Below are positions 11,863 through 25,000 of a DNA stretch of 64,000 nucleotides, piece after piece (position 1 is the first letter of the stretch; each line of letters starts with the position of its first letter). A program made the translations under genes and the position numbers. The notes under the pieces are model-generated. The model was not told where the DNA came from. It searched no databases and saw only the letters and a program-made list of their open reading frames with translations. The DNA is from Halichoerus grypus. Lineage: Eukaryota > Chordata > Mammalia > Carnivora > Phocidae. The stretch lies in assembly GCF_964656455.1 (NCBI RefSeq), contig NC_135717.1:16200775-16264774 (forward strand). The letters are read 5' to 3'.

Positions 11863-13871
11863 ACCTGTAAATGGAATAGTTTCTCTAATTTCTCTTTCTA
11901 CAGTTGCGTTGTTAGTGTATAAGAAAGCAACTGATTTCTGTGCATCGATTTTGTATCCTGCCACATTACTGAATTGCTGTATGAGTTCTAGTAATTTGGG
12001 GGTGGAGTCTTTTGGGTTTTCCACATAAAGTATCATGTCATCTGCAAAAAAGAGTTTGACTTCTTTGCCAATTTAAATACATTTTCTTTTTGTTGTCTGA
12101 TTGCTGTTGCTAGGACTTCTAGTACTATGTTGAACAGTAGTGGCGAGAGTGGGCATCCGTGATGTGTTCCTGATCTTAAGGGAAAGACTCAGCTTTTCCC
12201 CACTGAGGATGATATTCGCTGTGGGTTTTTCATAGATGGATTTTATGAACTTGAGGAATGTTCCCTCTATCCCTATACTCTGAAGAGTTTTAATCAGGAA
12301 AGGATGCTGTATTTTGTCAAATGCTTTTTCTGCATCAAATGAGAGGACCATATGGTTCTTCTCTCTCCTCTTATTAATGTGTTCTATCACATTGATTGAT
12401 TTGCGAATGTTGAACCACCCTTGCATCCCAGGGATAAATCCCACTTGATCGTGGTGGATGTTCCTTTTAATGTATTGTTAGATCCTATTAGCTAGGATTT
12501 TGTTGAGGATTTTGGAATCCATATTCATCAGGGATATCTGTCTGAAATTCTCCTTTTTGATGGGTTCTTTGCCTGGTTGGGGGATTAAGGTAATGCTGTC
12601 CTCATAGAATGAGTCTGGAAGTTTTCCTTCTGTTTCTATTTTTTGAAACAGCTTCAGCAGAATAGGTATTATTTCTTCTTTGAATGTTTGGTAGAATCCC
12701 CCAGGGAATCCATCAGGCCCTGGACTCTGGTTTTTTGGGAGGTTTTTGATCACTGCTTCAATCTCATTACTGGTTATTGGTCTATCCAGGTTGTCAATTT
12801 CTTCCTGTTTCAGTCTTGGCAGCTTATAGGTTTCCAGGAAGGCATCCATTTCATCCAGATTGCTCAGTTTATTGGCATAGAGTTGTGGATAATAATTTCT
12901 AATAATTGTTTCTATTTCCTTGGTGATAGTCGTGATCTCTCCCCCTTTCATTCATAATTTTATTAATTTGGGTCCTTTCTCTTTTCTTTTGGATAAGTCT
13001 GGTCAGTGGTTTATTGATCTTATTAATTCTTTCAAAGAACCAACTTCTAATTTTGTTGATCTGATCTACTGAGTTCCTGGTTTCTAATTCATTGATCTCT
13101 GCTCTAATCTTAATTATTTCTCTTCTAATGCGTGGCTAAGGTGTCGTTTGTTGCTTTTCCCTAGTTCTTTAATTGGTGAATTCAGGATTTTTCTATTTTT
13201 TTTGAGTGAGGCTTGGATGGCTATGTATTTCCCCCTTAGGAATGCCTTTGCAGTATTCCATAGGTTTTGGACCGATGTGTTTTCAGTCTCCCTGGTTTCC
13301 ATGAATTGTTAAAGTTCTTCCCCTTGATTTCCTGGTTGACCCAAACATTCTTGAGCAGAGTAGTCCTTAGCTTCCAAGTGTTTGAATTTCTTCCAAATTT
13401 TTTCTTGTGATTGAGTTCCAGTTTTAAAGCATTGTGCTCTGAGAATATGCAGGGAATACTCTCAATCTTTTGGTATTGGTTGAGACCTGATTTGTGACCC
13501 AGTATGTGGTCTATTCTGGAGAAAGTTCCATGTACACTCGAGAAGAATGAGTACTCTATTGTTTTAGGGTGGAATATTCTGTATATATCTATGAGGTCCA
13601 TCTGGTCCAGTGTGTCATTCAAAGCTCTTGTTTCTTTGTTGATTTTCTGCTTAGATGATCTGTCTATTGCTGAGAGTGGAGTACTGAGGTCTCCTACAAT
13701 TAACGTATTGTTATCAATATGACTCTTTATTTTGGTTAACAGTTGGCTTATGTAGATGGCTGCTCCCATGTTGGGGGCATAGATATTTACAATTGTTAGA
13801 TCTTCTTGTTGGATAGACCCTTTAAGAATGATATAGTGTCCTTCTGTGTCTCTAACTACAGACTTTAGTTT

Positions 13872-13886
13872 AAAATCTAATTTGTC
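13872..13886. repeat. Target-site duplication of nested mini LINE-1 (left)
   Basis: AAAATCTAATTTGTC is repeated exactly at 13965-13979. Confidence 0.88.
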
Positions 13887-13964
13887 ATCACCACATCAAA
13901 AACCAATGATGTATTGTATGGTGACTAACATAACATAATAAATTTAAAAATAAATAAATAAAAT
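13887..13964 (+). mobile_element. 78-bp 5'-truncated LINE-1 tail nested in piece A
   Basis: This is the last part of a LINE-1 3' UTR in the + direction (GTATGGTGACTAACATAACA, then ATAATAAATTTAAAAATAAA). It sits inside antisense ORF2 endonuclease sequence between two perfect 15-bp copies of the target. The extreme 5' truncation is typical of an abortive insertion. Confidence 0.88.
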
Positions 13965-14294
13965 AAAATCTAATTTGTCTGATATAAGAATTGCTACCCC
14001 AGCTTTCTTTTGAGGTCCGCTGGCATGGAAGATGGATCTCCAACCCTTCACTTTCAGTCTGGATGTATCTTTAGGTTCAAAATGAGTCTCTTGTAGACAG
14101 CATATGGACGGGTTCTGTCTTTTTATCCAATCTGCAACCCTGTGCCGTTTTATGGGAGCGTTTAGGCCATTCACGTTGAGAGTGATTATTGAAAGCTTTG
14201 AATTAATTGTCATCATGTTGCCTGTGAAGACCTTGTTTTTATAGATTGTCCCTGTAAATTTCTGTTGTATATCACTCTTGGGGTCTTTCTCCTT

Positions 14295-15184
14295 TTATAG
14301 AACGCCCCTTAATATTTCTTGCAGGGCCAGCTTAGTGGTCACATATTCTTTCAGGTTCTGCTGGTCATGGAAGCTCTGCATCTCTCCATCCATTCTAAAT
14401 GACAGCCTTGCTGGATAAAGTATTCTTGGCTGCATGTTCTTCTCATTTAGTACCCTGAATATGTCTTGCCAGGCCTTTCTGGCTTGCCAGTTCTCTGTGG
14501 ATAGGTCTGACATTATTCTGATGTTCCTCCCTCTGTACCTAAGGAATCTCTTCCCCCTAACTGCCCTTAAGATGGTTTCTTTGGTTCTAAGATTTTCAAG
14601 TTTTACTATTACATGCCGGGGTGTTGGCCTGTTTTCCCTGGTCTTGGGAGGGGTCCTCTCTGCCTCTAGGACGTGAATGTTTGTTTCATTCCCCAGATTA
14701 GGGAAGTTCTCAGCTATGATTTGCTCAAATTCATCTTCTAGTCCTCTCTCTCTCTCCACTCCCTCTGGGATTCCAATAATTCTGACATTGGAACACTTCA
14801 TGGTGTCACTTATTTCTCTAATTCTATTTTCATGGATTCTGAGTTGTTTTCCCTGGCCTCCTCTTTTCCCTTTTTATCTATTATACTGTCTTCCAGATCG
14901 CTTATTCTCTCTTCTGTCTCAGTTACCCTAGCTGTTATATTATCTAGATTAGATTGGATCTCATTGATAGCATTTTTAAGTTCTGCCAATTCAGCTTTCA
15001 TTTCTGCCCTTAGAGACTCTATTTTGCCATTTATTGATTTCTCCAGTCAAGCTATTGTCTTCACAATTGCTAGCCTGAATTCCATTTCCGACATCTTGAT
15101 TATATCTGCATCCATTTGTAAATCTGCAGCAAAAGTCCTAATGTCTGAGTCTTTCCTATTTTGGGGGTTCCTCCTCCTAGTCAT
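14295..15184 (-). pseudogene. LINE-1 ORF1 of piece A, broken
   Basis: The start codon is at 15184-15182. An in-frame TGA lies near 15047, inside the coiled coil. The frame shifts between 14810 and 14801. From there the RRM-like core ('RIIGIPEG', 'PTPRHVIVKL') and C-terminal domain stay open to the stop at 14295. The predicted protein is not intact. Confidence 0.8.
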
Positions 15185-16050
15185 TCTGTTGATGAGTGGT
15201 TGAGGGAATATATAGAGTCCAAATTATTGACCAGAACCCAAGCAAGATGCACCTGTTTTGTAGGGACCTTAAGGTTGCTGACCGCTTGCTCTCCCAGACT
15301 GTCTTCTGGGGGAGGTGCCTGCCGTGCTGTTACTCAGGCAACCCTGTTTGGGCAGAGTTGCCCTGCCCCCCTGTGGTGGGGGATAGACTCAGTGGGAACC
15401 AGTTTTTTGGGGCTTTTGTTCTCTGGCGCCTTTCCCTGGTGGGTTTCCGCGTCTCTTCCAAGAGTCAGAAGAGAAGAGACTGTTTCCAACCCTCTGCCTC
15501 AGAGCATAGAGAGATCGCAGTCTGTTCTTCAGTGAGCTCTCCAGGCCACACTATCTCCGTTTCTGTCTGTGCTGCTATAAACTGCAGCATCCTAGGTTGT
15601 GTGCCCCTCTGCAGCACTCCCAGTCCTGCCTCCAGGTCGGGGCTCATCTCTGCTCTTTGTGCTTCTAAAACCGCCAGCTGCTCCCAGTTCGCACATGTGA
15701 CCCTGCCACTCCGGTTTCCGCCAGGGAGCTGCCCTAAGTTCTTTCCCCGCCGCTACCAGTCTGCGAGTCTGTGCCCCGTCCCCAGCACGGGAGGCTATTG
15801 CTCACCTGCAGGAAGGATCCCATGGCCAGGCTCCCTCCTGCTGCCGTTTATCCTCCAATATCTTCCCGCGGAATCACAGCTCCCTGCTTCACACCTCGAA
15901 ACCAACCACATGCGATGTTCTGTTGGTAGAGATCCAGATTTTCTTACATCTCAGGCTGATTTCGTGGGTGCTCAGAGTGGTCTGGTAGATATCCAGCTCA
16001 ATTCCGGGGACGAGTTGGAATAGGGTCCCCTACTCCTCCGCCATCTTTTC

Positions 16051-18130
16051 CCCCCATCTCTATGTGGTTTTGATTTGAATTTCCCTGATGGCTATGATGA
16101 TGAACATTTTTTCATGTTTCTTAGCCATTTGTATGTCTTCTTTGGAGAAGTGTCTTCATGTCTTCTGCCCATTTTTTGACTTATTTGTTTTTTGGGTGTT
16201 TGAGAAGTTCTTTACAGATCTTGGACATCAGCCCTTTGTCTGTAGTGTCATTTGCAAATATCTTCTCCCATTCCGTGGGTTGCCTCTTTGTTTTGTTGAC
16301 TGTTTCCTTTGCTGTGCAGAAGCTTTTTATCTTGATGAAGTCCCAAAAGTTCATTTTTGCTATTGTTTCACTTGCCTTTGGAGATGTATCTTGAAAGAAG
16401 TTGCTGTGGGCGATGTCAAAGAGACTACTGCCTATGTTCTCCCCTAGGATTTTGATGGGTTCCTGTCTCACATTGAGGTCTTTCATCCATTTTGAGTTTA
16501 TCTTTGTGGATCGTGTAAGAGAATGGTCGAGTTTCATTCTTCTGTATATAACTGTCCAATTTTCCCAGCACCATTTATTGAAGAGACTGTCTTTTTTCCA
16601 CTGTATATTTTTTCTTGCTTTGTCAAAGATTATTTGGCCATAGACTTGAGGGTCCATATCTGGGCTCTCTATTCTGTTCCACTGGTATATATGTCTGTTT
16701 TTGTGTCAGTACCAACTGTCTTGATGATCACGGCTTTATAATATAGCTTGAAATCAGGCAACATGGTGCCCCCAGCTTTGTTTTTCTTTTTCAACATTTC
16801 CTTGGCAATTCGGGGTCTTTTCTGATTCCATACAAATCTTAGGATTGTTTGTTCCAGCACTTTGAAAAATGTCATTGGAATTTTGATCGGAATGGCGTTG
16901 AAGATATAGATTGCTCTGGGCAGCATAGACATTTTAACAATGTTTATTCTTCTGATCCATGAGCATGGAATGTTTTGAAATCTTGTTGTGTCTTCTTCAA
17001 TTTCTTTCATGGAGTTCTATAGTTCCTAGAGTATAGATCCTTTACCTCTTTGGTTAGGTTTATTCTGAGATTTCTTATGGTTTTTGGTGCTATTGTAAAT
17101 GGAATCGTTTCTCTAATTTCTCTTTCTACAGTTGTGTTGTTAGTGTATAAGAAAGCAACTGATTTCTGTGCGATTTTGTATCCTGCCACATTACTGAATT
17201 GCTGTATGAGTCCTAGTAATCTGGGGCTGGAGTCTTTTGGATTTTCCACATAAAGTATCATGTCATCTGCAAAGAGAGAGAGTTTGACAACTTCTTTGCC
17301 AATTTGAATAAATTTTATTTCTTTCTGTTGTCTGATTGCTGTTGCTAGGACTTCTAGTACTATGTTGAACAATAGTGGCGAGAGTGGGCATCCTTGACGT
17401 GTTCCTGATCTTAACGGAAGAACTCTCAGCTTTTCCCCATTGAGGATGATATTCGCTGTGGGTTTTTCATAGATGGATTTGATGAAATTAAGGAGTGTTC
17501 CCTCTATCCCTATACTCCGAAGAGTTTTAATCAGGAAAGGATGCTGTATTTTGTCAAATGCTTTTTCTGCATCAATTGAGAAGACCATATGGTTCTTCTC
17601 TCTCCTCTCATTAATGTGTTCTATCACATTGATTGATTTGCAAATGTTAAACCACCCTTGCATCCCAGAGATAAATCCCACTTGGTCGTGGTGGATGATC
17701 CTTTTAATATATTATTGGATCCTATTAGCTAGGATTTTGTTGAGAATTATGGAATCCATATTCATCAGGAATATCGGTCTGAAATTCTCCTTTTTGATGG
17801 GGTCTTTGCCTGGTTTGGGGATTAAGGTAATGCTGTCCTCATAGAATGAGTCTGGGAGTTTTCCTTCTGTTTCTATTTTTTGAAACAGCTTCAGCAGAAT
17901 AAGTATTATTTCTTCTTTGAATGTTTGGTAGAATTCCCCAAGGAATCCATCAGGCTCTGGACTCTTGTTTTTTGGGAGGTTTTTGATCACTGCTTCAATC
18001 TCGTTACTGGTTATTGGCCTATCGAGGTTGTCAGTTTATTCCTGTTTCAGTCTTGGGAGTTTATAGGTTTCTAGGAAGGCCTCCATTTCTTCCAGGTTGC
18101 TTAACATTTTGGCATATACTTGTTGATACT
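16051..18130 (-). mobile_element. LINE-1 piece B: ORF2 middle and C-terminal part
   Basis: This antisense ORF2 piece starts abruptly in the C-terminal region (about 16051) directly after the 5' end of piece A. It runs to the palm/fingers region at 18130, where the poly-T of piece C begins. Open remnants at 16657-16181, 17681-17007 (with an intact-looking '[15 protein letters not shown]' motif C region) and 17990-17712 are separated by shifts. It belongs to the same subfamily as pieces A and C. Confidence 0.8.
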
Positions 18131-21100
18131 ATTTTTTTTTTTTTAGTTTTATTATGTTATGTTAGTCACCATACAATACATCATTGGTTTTTGATGTGGT
18201 GATCCACGATCCATTGTTTTCGTATAACACCCAGTGCTCCATGCTGTACTTGCCCTCCTTAATACCCATCACCGCGCTAACCAATCCCCCCTCCCCCCTC
18301 CCCTCTAAAACCCTGTTTGTTTCTCAGAGTCCATAGTCTCTCATGGCTCATCTCTCCCCCCAAATCCCCCCCCCATTTTTCCCTTCCTTCTCCTAATGTC
18401 CTCCATGCTATTCCTTATGTTCCACAAATAAGTGAAACCATATGATAATTGACTTTCTCTGCTTGACTTATTTCTCTTAGCATAATCTCCTCCAGTCCCA
18501 TTCATGTTGATGTAAAAGTTGGGTATTCATCCTTTCTGATGGCTGAGTAATATTCCATTGTATATATGGACCACAGCTTCTTTATCCATTCATCTGTTGA
18601 AGGGCATCTCGGCTCTTTCCACAGTTTGGCTATTGCGGACATTGCTGCTATGAACATTGGGGTGCATATGGCCCTTCTTTGCACTACATCTGTGTCTTTG
18701 GGGTAAATACCCAGGAGTGCAATTGCTGGGTCATAGGGTAGCTCTATTTTTAACTTTTTGAGGAACCTCCACACTGTTTTCCAAAGTGGCTGTACCAACT
18801 TGCATTCCCACCAACAGTGTAAGAGGGTTCCCCTTTCTGCACAACCTCTCCAACATTTGTTGTTTCTTTCCCTGTCCATTTTTGCCATTCTAACTGGTGT
18901 AAGGTGGTATCTCAATGTGGTTTTGGTTTGGATTTCCCTGATGGCTAATGATGATGAACATTTTTTCATGTGTCTCTTAGCCATTTGTATGTCTTCTTCA
19001 GAGAATGTCTTTTCATATCTTCTGCCCACTTTTTGACTTGATTATTTGTTTTTTGGGTGTTGAGTTTGAGAAGTTCTTTATAGATCTTGGATACCAGCCC
19101 TTTATCTGTAGTGTCATTTGCAAATATCTTCTCCCATTCTGTGGGTTGCCTCTTAGTTTTTTTGACTGTTTCCTTTGCTGTGCAGAAGCTTTTTATCTTG
19201 ATGAAGTCCCAAAAGTTCATTTTTGCTTTTGTTTCACTAGCTTTTGGAGATGTATCTTGAAAGAAGTTGCTGTGGCCGATGTCAAAGAGGTTACTGCTTA
19301 TGTTCTCCTCTAGGATTTGGATGGATTCCTGTCTCACATTGAGGTCTTTCATCCACTTTGAGTTTATCATTGTGAATGGTGTTAGAGAATGGTCGAGTTT
19401 CATTCTTCTGCATGTGGCTGTCCAATTTTTTCAGCACCATTTATTGAAGAGACTATCTTTTTTCCATTGCATGTTTTTTCCTGCTTTGTCAAAGATTATT
19501 TGACCATAGAGTTGAGGGTCCATATCTGGGCTCTCTCTTCTGTTCCATTGGTCTATATGTCTGTTTTTGTGCCAATACCATGCTGCCTTGGTGATCACAG
19601 CTTTGTAATATAGCTTGAAATCAGGCAACGTGATGCCCCCAGCTTTGTTTTTCTTTTTCAACATTTCCTTGGCGATTAGGGGTCTTTTCTGATTCCATAC
19701 AAATTTTAGGATTGTTTGTTCCAGCACTTTGAAAAATGTCATTGGAATTTTGATCGGGATGGCATTGAAGGTATAGATTGCTCTGGGTAGCATAGACATT
19801 TTAACAATGTTTATTCTTCTGATCCATGAGCATGGAATATTTTTCCATCTTTTTCTGTCTTCTTCACTTTCTTTCATGAGTGTTCTGTAGTTCCTAGAGT
19901 ATCGATCCTTTACCTCTTTAGTTAGGTTTATTCCGAGGTATCTTATGGTTTTTGGTGCTATTGTAAATGGAATCGTTTCTCTAATTTCTTTTTCTACAGT
20001 TGCGTTGTTAGTGTATAAGAAAGCAACTGATTTCTGTGCATTGATTTTGTATCCTGCCACATTACTGAATTGCTGTATGAGTTCTAGTAGTTTGGGGTTG
20101 GAGTCTTTTGGGTTTTCCACATAAAGTATCATGTCGTCTGCGAAAAGAGAGAGTTTGACTTCTTTGCCAATTTGAATACCTTTTATTTCTTTTTTTTTTT
20201 TTTTTTTTTTTTTTGTCTGATTGCTGTTGCTAGGACTTCTAGTACTATGTTGAACAATAGTGGCGAGAGTGGGCATCCTTGACGTGTTCCTGATCTTAAG
20301 GGAAAGGCTCTCAGATTTTCCCCATTGAGGATGATATTCGCTGTGGGTTTTTCATAGATGGATTTTATGAACTTGAGGAATGTTCCCTCTAACGCTATAA
20401 TCAGAAGAGTTTTAATCAGGAAAGGATGCTGTATTTTGTCAAATGCTTTTTCTGCATCAATTGAGAGGACCATATGGTTCTTCTCCCTCCTCTTATTAAT
20501 GTGTTCTATCACATTGATTGATTTGCAAATGTTAAACCACCCTTGCATCCCAGAGATAAATCCCACTTGGTCGTCTTGGATGATCCTTTTAATGTATTGT
20601 TGGATCCTATTAGCTAGGATTTTGTTGAGGATTTTGGAATCCATATTCATCAGGGATAGCGGTCTGAAATTCTCCTTTTTTGATGGGGTCTTTGCCTGGT
20701 TTGGGGATTAAGTAATGCTGGCCTCATAGAATGAGTCTGGAAGTTTTCCTTCTGTTTCTATTTTTTGAAACAGCTTCAGCAGAATAGGTATTATTTCTTC
20801 TTTGAATGTTTGGTAGAATTCCCCAGGGAACCCATCAGGCCCTGGACTCTGGTTTTTTGGGAGGTTTTTGATCACTGCTTCAATCTCATTACTGGTTATT
20901 GGTCTATCCAGGTTGTCAATTTCTTCCTGTTTCAGTCTTGGCAGCTTATAGGTTTCCAGGAAGGCATCCATTTCATCCAGATTGCTCAGTTTATTGGCAT
21001 ATAGTTGTTGGTAATAATTTCTAATAATTGTTTCTGTTTCCTTGGTGTTAGTCCTGATCTCTCCCCTTTCATTCATAATTTTATTAATTTGGTCCTTTCT

Positions 21101-21965
21101 CTTTTCTTTTGGATAAGTCTGGCCAGTGGTTTATCGATCTTATTAATTCTTTCAAAGAACCAACTTCTAGTTTCGTTGATCTGATCTACTGTGTTTCTGG
21201 TTTCTAATTCATTGATTTCTGCTCTAATTTTAATTATTTCTCTTCTAATGTGTGGCTTAGGCATCATTTGTTTCTTTTTCTCTAGGTCTTTAAGGTGTAG
21301 AGTTAGTTGGTGAATTCAGGATTTTTCTATTTTTTTGAGTGAGGCTTGGATGGCTATGTATTTCCCCCTTAGGACTGCCTTTGCAGTATCCCATAGGTTT
21401 TGGACCGATGTGTTTTCGTTCTCATTGATTTCCATGAATTGTTTAAGTTCTTCTTTGATTTCCTGGTTGACCCAAACATTCTTGAGCAGAGTGGTCTTTA
21501 GCTTCCAAGTGTTTGAATTTCTGCCAAATTTTTCTTGTGATTGAGTTCCAGTTTTAAAGCACTGTGGTCTGAGAATATGCAGGGAATAATCTCAATCTTT
21601 TGGTATTGGTTGAGACCTGATTTGTGACTCAGTATGTGGTCTATTCTGGAGAAAGTTCCATGTGAGCTCGAGAAGAATGAGTATTCTGTTGTTTTAGGGT
21701 GGAATGTTCTGTATATATCTATGAGGTCCATCTGGTCCAGTATATCATTCAAAGCTCTTGTTTCCTTGTTGATTTTCTGCTGAGATGATCTGTCCATTGC
21801 TGAGAGTGGAGTATTGAGGTCTCCTACAATTAACATATTGTTATCAATATGACTCTTTATTTTGGTTAACAGTTGGCTTATGTAGATGGCTGCTCCCACA
21901 TTGGGGGCATAGATATTTACAATTGTTAGATCTTCTTGTTGGATAGACCCTTTAAGAATGATATA
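18131..21965 (-). mobile_element. LINE-1 piece C: 3' end to endonuclease region
   Basis: Poly-T at 18132-18145 is followed by the reverse complement of a LINE-1 3' UTR (words for GTTATGTTAGTCACCATACA), then ORF2 C-terminus, reverse transcriptase and part of the endonuclease. Open remnants on the - strand include 19029-18502, 19403-18966, 20276-19431, 20650-20183, 21076-20708 and 21899-21498. A T-run at 20190-20214 breaks the frame. It ends at 21965, where the sequence flips orientation. Confidence 0.85.
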
Positions 21966-22082
21966 GTGTGAAGGGATGGAGATCCATCTTCCATGCCAAC
22001 GGACCTGAAAAGAAAGCTGGGGTAAGAATTCTTATATCAGACAAATTAGATTTTAAGCTAAAGACTAGTTAGAGACCCAGAA
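21966..22082 (+). mobile_element. Inverted 5' segment of LINE-1 piece C
   Basis: This 117-bp segment reads on the + strand as LINE-1 endonuclease sequence ('GWRSIFHA... KKAG... SDKLDF' region). Its end is the part of LINE-1 that directly precedes the point where piece C stops. This is the arrangement left by twin priming (5' inversion). Confidence 0.82.
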
Positions 22083-25000
22083 GGAAGAGACTGTCTTTTT
22101 TCCATTGGACATTCTTTCCTGCTTTGTCGAAGATTAGTTGACCATAGAGTTGAGGGTCCATTTCTGGGCTCTCTATTCTGTTCCATTAATCTATGTGTCT
22201 GTTTTTGTGCCAGTACCATACTGTCTTGATGATTACAGCTTTGTAATATAGCTTGAAGTCTGGATTGTGATGCCTCCAGCTTTGGTTTTCTTTTTCAACA
22301 TTCCTCTGGCTATTTGGGATATTTTCTGGTTCCATACAAATTTTAGGATTGTTTGTTCCATTTCTGTGGGAAAAGTTGATAGTATTTTTATAGGGATTGC
22401 ATTAAATGTGTAGATTGCTCTAGGTAGAATAGACATTTTAACAATATTTATTCTTCCAATCCATGAGCATGTAACCCTTTTTCCATTTATTTGTGTCTTC
22501 CTCAATTTCTTTCATGAGTATTCTATAGTTTTCTGAGTACAGATTCTTTGCCTCGTTGGTTAGATTTATTCCTAGGTATCTTATGGTTTTGGGTGCAATT
22601 ATAAATGGGATTGACTCCTTAATTTCTCTTTCTTCTGTCTTGTTGTTGGTGTATAGAAATGCAACTGATTTCTGTGCATTGGTATTATATTCTGCCACTT
22701 TACTATATTCCTGTATGAGTTCTAGCAGTTTTGGGGTGGAGTCTTTTGGGTTTTCCACATAAAGTATCATATCATCTGCAAAGAGTGAGAGTTTGACTTC
22801 TTTGTTGCTGATTCGGATGCCTTTTATTTCTTTTTGTTGTCTGATTGCTGAGGCTATGACTTCTAGTACTATGTTGAACAACAGTGGTGATAGAGGACAT
22901 CCCTGCCGTGTTCCTGACCTTAGAGGGAAAGCTCTCAGTTTTTCCTTGTTGAGGATGATATTCGCTGTGGGTTTTTCTTAGATGGATTTTATGATATTGA
23001 GGTATGTGCCTTCTATCCCTACCCTGTGAAGAGTTTTAATCAAGAAAGGATGCTATAGGGGCGCCTGGGTGGCTCAGTCGTTAAGCATCTGCCTTCAGCT
23101 CAGGTCATGATCCCAGGGTCCTGGGATCGAGCCCTGCATCGGGCTCCCTGCTCCGTGGGAAGCCTGCTTCTCCCTTTCCCACTCCCCCTGCTTGTGTTCC
23201 CTCTCTCACTGTGTCTTTCTGTTAAATAAAGAAAATCTTTAAAAAAAAAAAAAAGAAAGAAAGGATGCTATACTTTGTCAAATGCTTTTTCTGCATCTAT
23301 TGAGAGGATCATAGGGTTCTTGTTCTTTCTTTTATTAGTGTAGTGTATCACATTTTTTGATTTGCAGATGTTGAACCAACCTTGTAGCCCAGGAATAAAT
23401 CCCACTTGGTCATGGTGAATAATCTTTTTAGTGTACTGTTGGATCCTATTGGCTAGTATTTTGGTGAGAATTTTTGCATCCATGTTCATCGGGGATATTG
23501 GTCTGTAGTTCTCCTTTTGGTGGGATCTTCATCTGATTTTGGGGTCAAGGTAATGTTGGCCTCATAAAACGAGTTTGGAAGTTTTCCTTCCATTTCTATT
23601 TTTTGGAACAGTTTCAGAAGAATAGGTATTAATTCTTCTTGAAATGTTTGGTAGAATTCCCCAGGGAAGCCATCTGGCCCTGGGCTCTTGTTTGTTGGGA
23701 GATTTTTGATTACTGCTTCAATTTCCTTGCAGGTTATGGGTCTGTTCATGTTTTCTATTTCTTCCTGGTTCAATTTTGGTAGTTTATACATCTTTAGGAA
23801 TGCATCCATTTCTTCCAGATTGTTTAATTTGTTGGCATATAGTTGCTCATAATATGTTCTTATAATTGTTTGTATTTCTTTGGTGTTGGTTGTGATCTTG
23901 CCTCTTTCATTCATGATTTTATTTATTTGGGTCCTTTGTCTTTTCTTTTTGATAAGTCTGGCCAGGGGTTTATCAATCTTATTAATTCTTTCAAAAACTA
24001 TCTCCTAGTTTCGTCGATCTGCTCTACTGTTCTTTTGGTTTCTATTTCACTGATTTCTGCTCTGATCTTTACTATTTCTCTTCTCCTGCTGGGCTTAGGC
24101 TTTATTTGCTGTTCTCCAGCTCCTTTAGGTACAGGGTTAGGTTGTGTATTTGAGACCTTTCTTGTTTCTTGAGAAAGGCTTGTATTGCTATATACTTTCC
24201 TCTTAGGACTGCCTTTGCTGCATCCCAAAGATTTTGGACAGTTGCATATTCATTTTCATTTGTTTCCATGAATTTTTTAAATTCTTTAATTTCCTGGTTG
24301 ACCCATTCATTCTTTAGTAGGATGCTCTTTAGCCTCCGTGTATTTGAGTTCTTTCCAACTTTCCTCTTGTGACTGAGTCCTAGTTTCAAAGCATTGTGGT
24401 CTGAAAATATGCAGGGAATGATCCCAATCTTTTGGTACCGGTTGAGACCTGATTTGTGACCTAAGATGTGATCTATTCTGGAGTGTTCTATGGGCACTAG
24501 AGAAGAATGTGTATTCTGTTGCTTTGGGATGGAATTTTCTGAATATATCTGTGAAGTCCATTTGGTCCAGTGTGTCATTTAAAGCCTTTATTTCCTTGTT
24601 GATCTTTTGCTTAGATAATTTGTCCATTTCAGTGAGGAGGGTGTTAAAGTTCCCTACTATTATTGTATTATTGCCAATATGTTTCTTTGATTTTGTTATT
24701 AACTGGCTTATATAATTGGTTGCTCCCATGTTAGGGGCATAGATATTTAAAATTGTTAGATCTTCTTGTTGGATAGACCATTTAAGTGTGATATAGTGTC
24801 CTTTCCCATCTCTTATTACAGTCTTTGGTTTAAAATCTAATTTGTCTGATATAAGGATTGCAACCCCAGCTTTCTTTTGGTGTCCATTAGCATGAAAAAT
24901 AGTTATCCACCCCCTCACTTTCAATCTGGAGGTGTCTTTGGGTCTAAAATGAGTCTCTTGCAGACAGCATATTGAAGGGTCTTGCTTTTTTTATCCAATC

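Larger units (their letters stand above)
11863..14216 (-). pseudogene. LINE-1 ORF2 of piece A, truncated and broken
   Basis: ATG 14216 begins the endonuclease ('SIITLNVNGLNAP', 'CCLQETHF'). Open stretches 13769-13236, 12951-12478 and 12444-12073 cover the remaining endonuclease and reverse transcriptase up to the '[12 protein letters not shown]' region. Frameshifts and the nested 78-bp insertion separate them. The C-terminal third is absent. Confidence 0.8.
11863..16050 (-). mobile_element. LINE-1 piece A: ORF2 5' two-thirds, ORF1 and 5' UTR
   Basis: On the - strand this piece ends (right side, about 16040) with the reverse complement of the LINE-1 start AAGATGGCGGAGGAGTAGGG, so its 5' end is complete. 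It carries a roughly 0.85-kb 5' UTR, a broken ORF1 (15184 down to 14295) and a broken ORF2 from ATG 14216 downward. The ORF2 C-terminal third and 3' UTR are missing at 11862. A small nested LINE-1 tail interrupts the endonuclease region. Confidence 0.85.
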
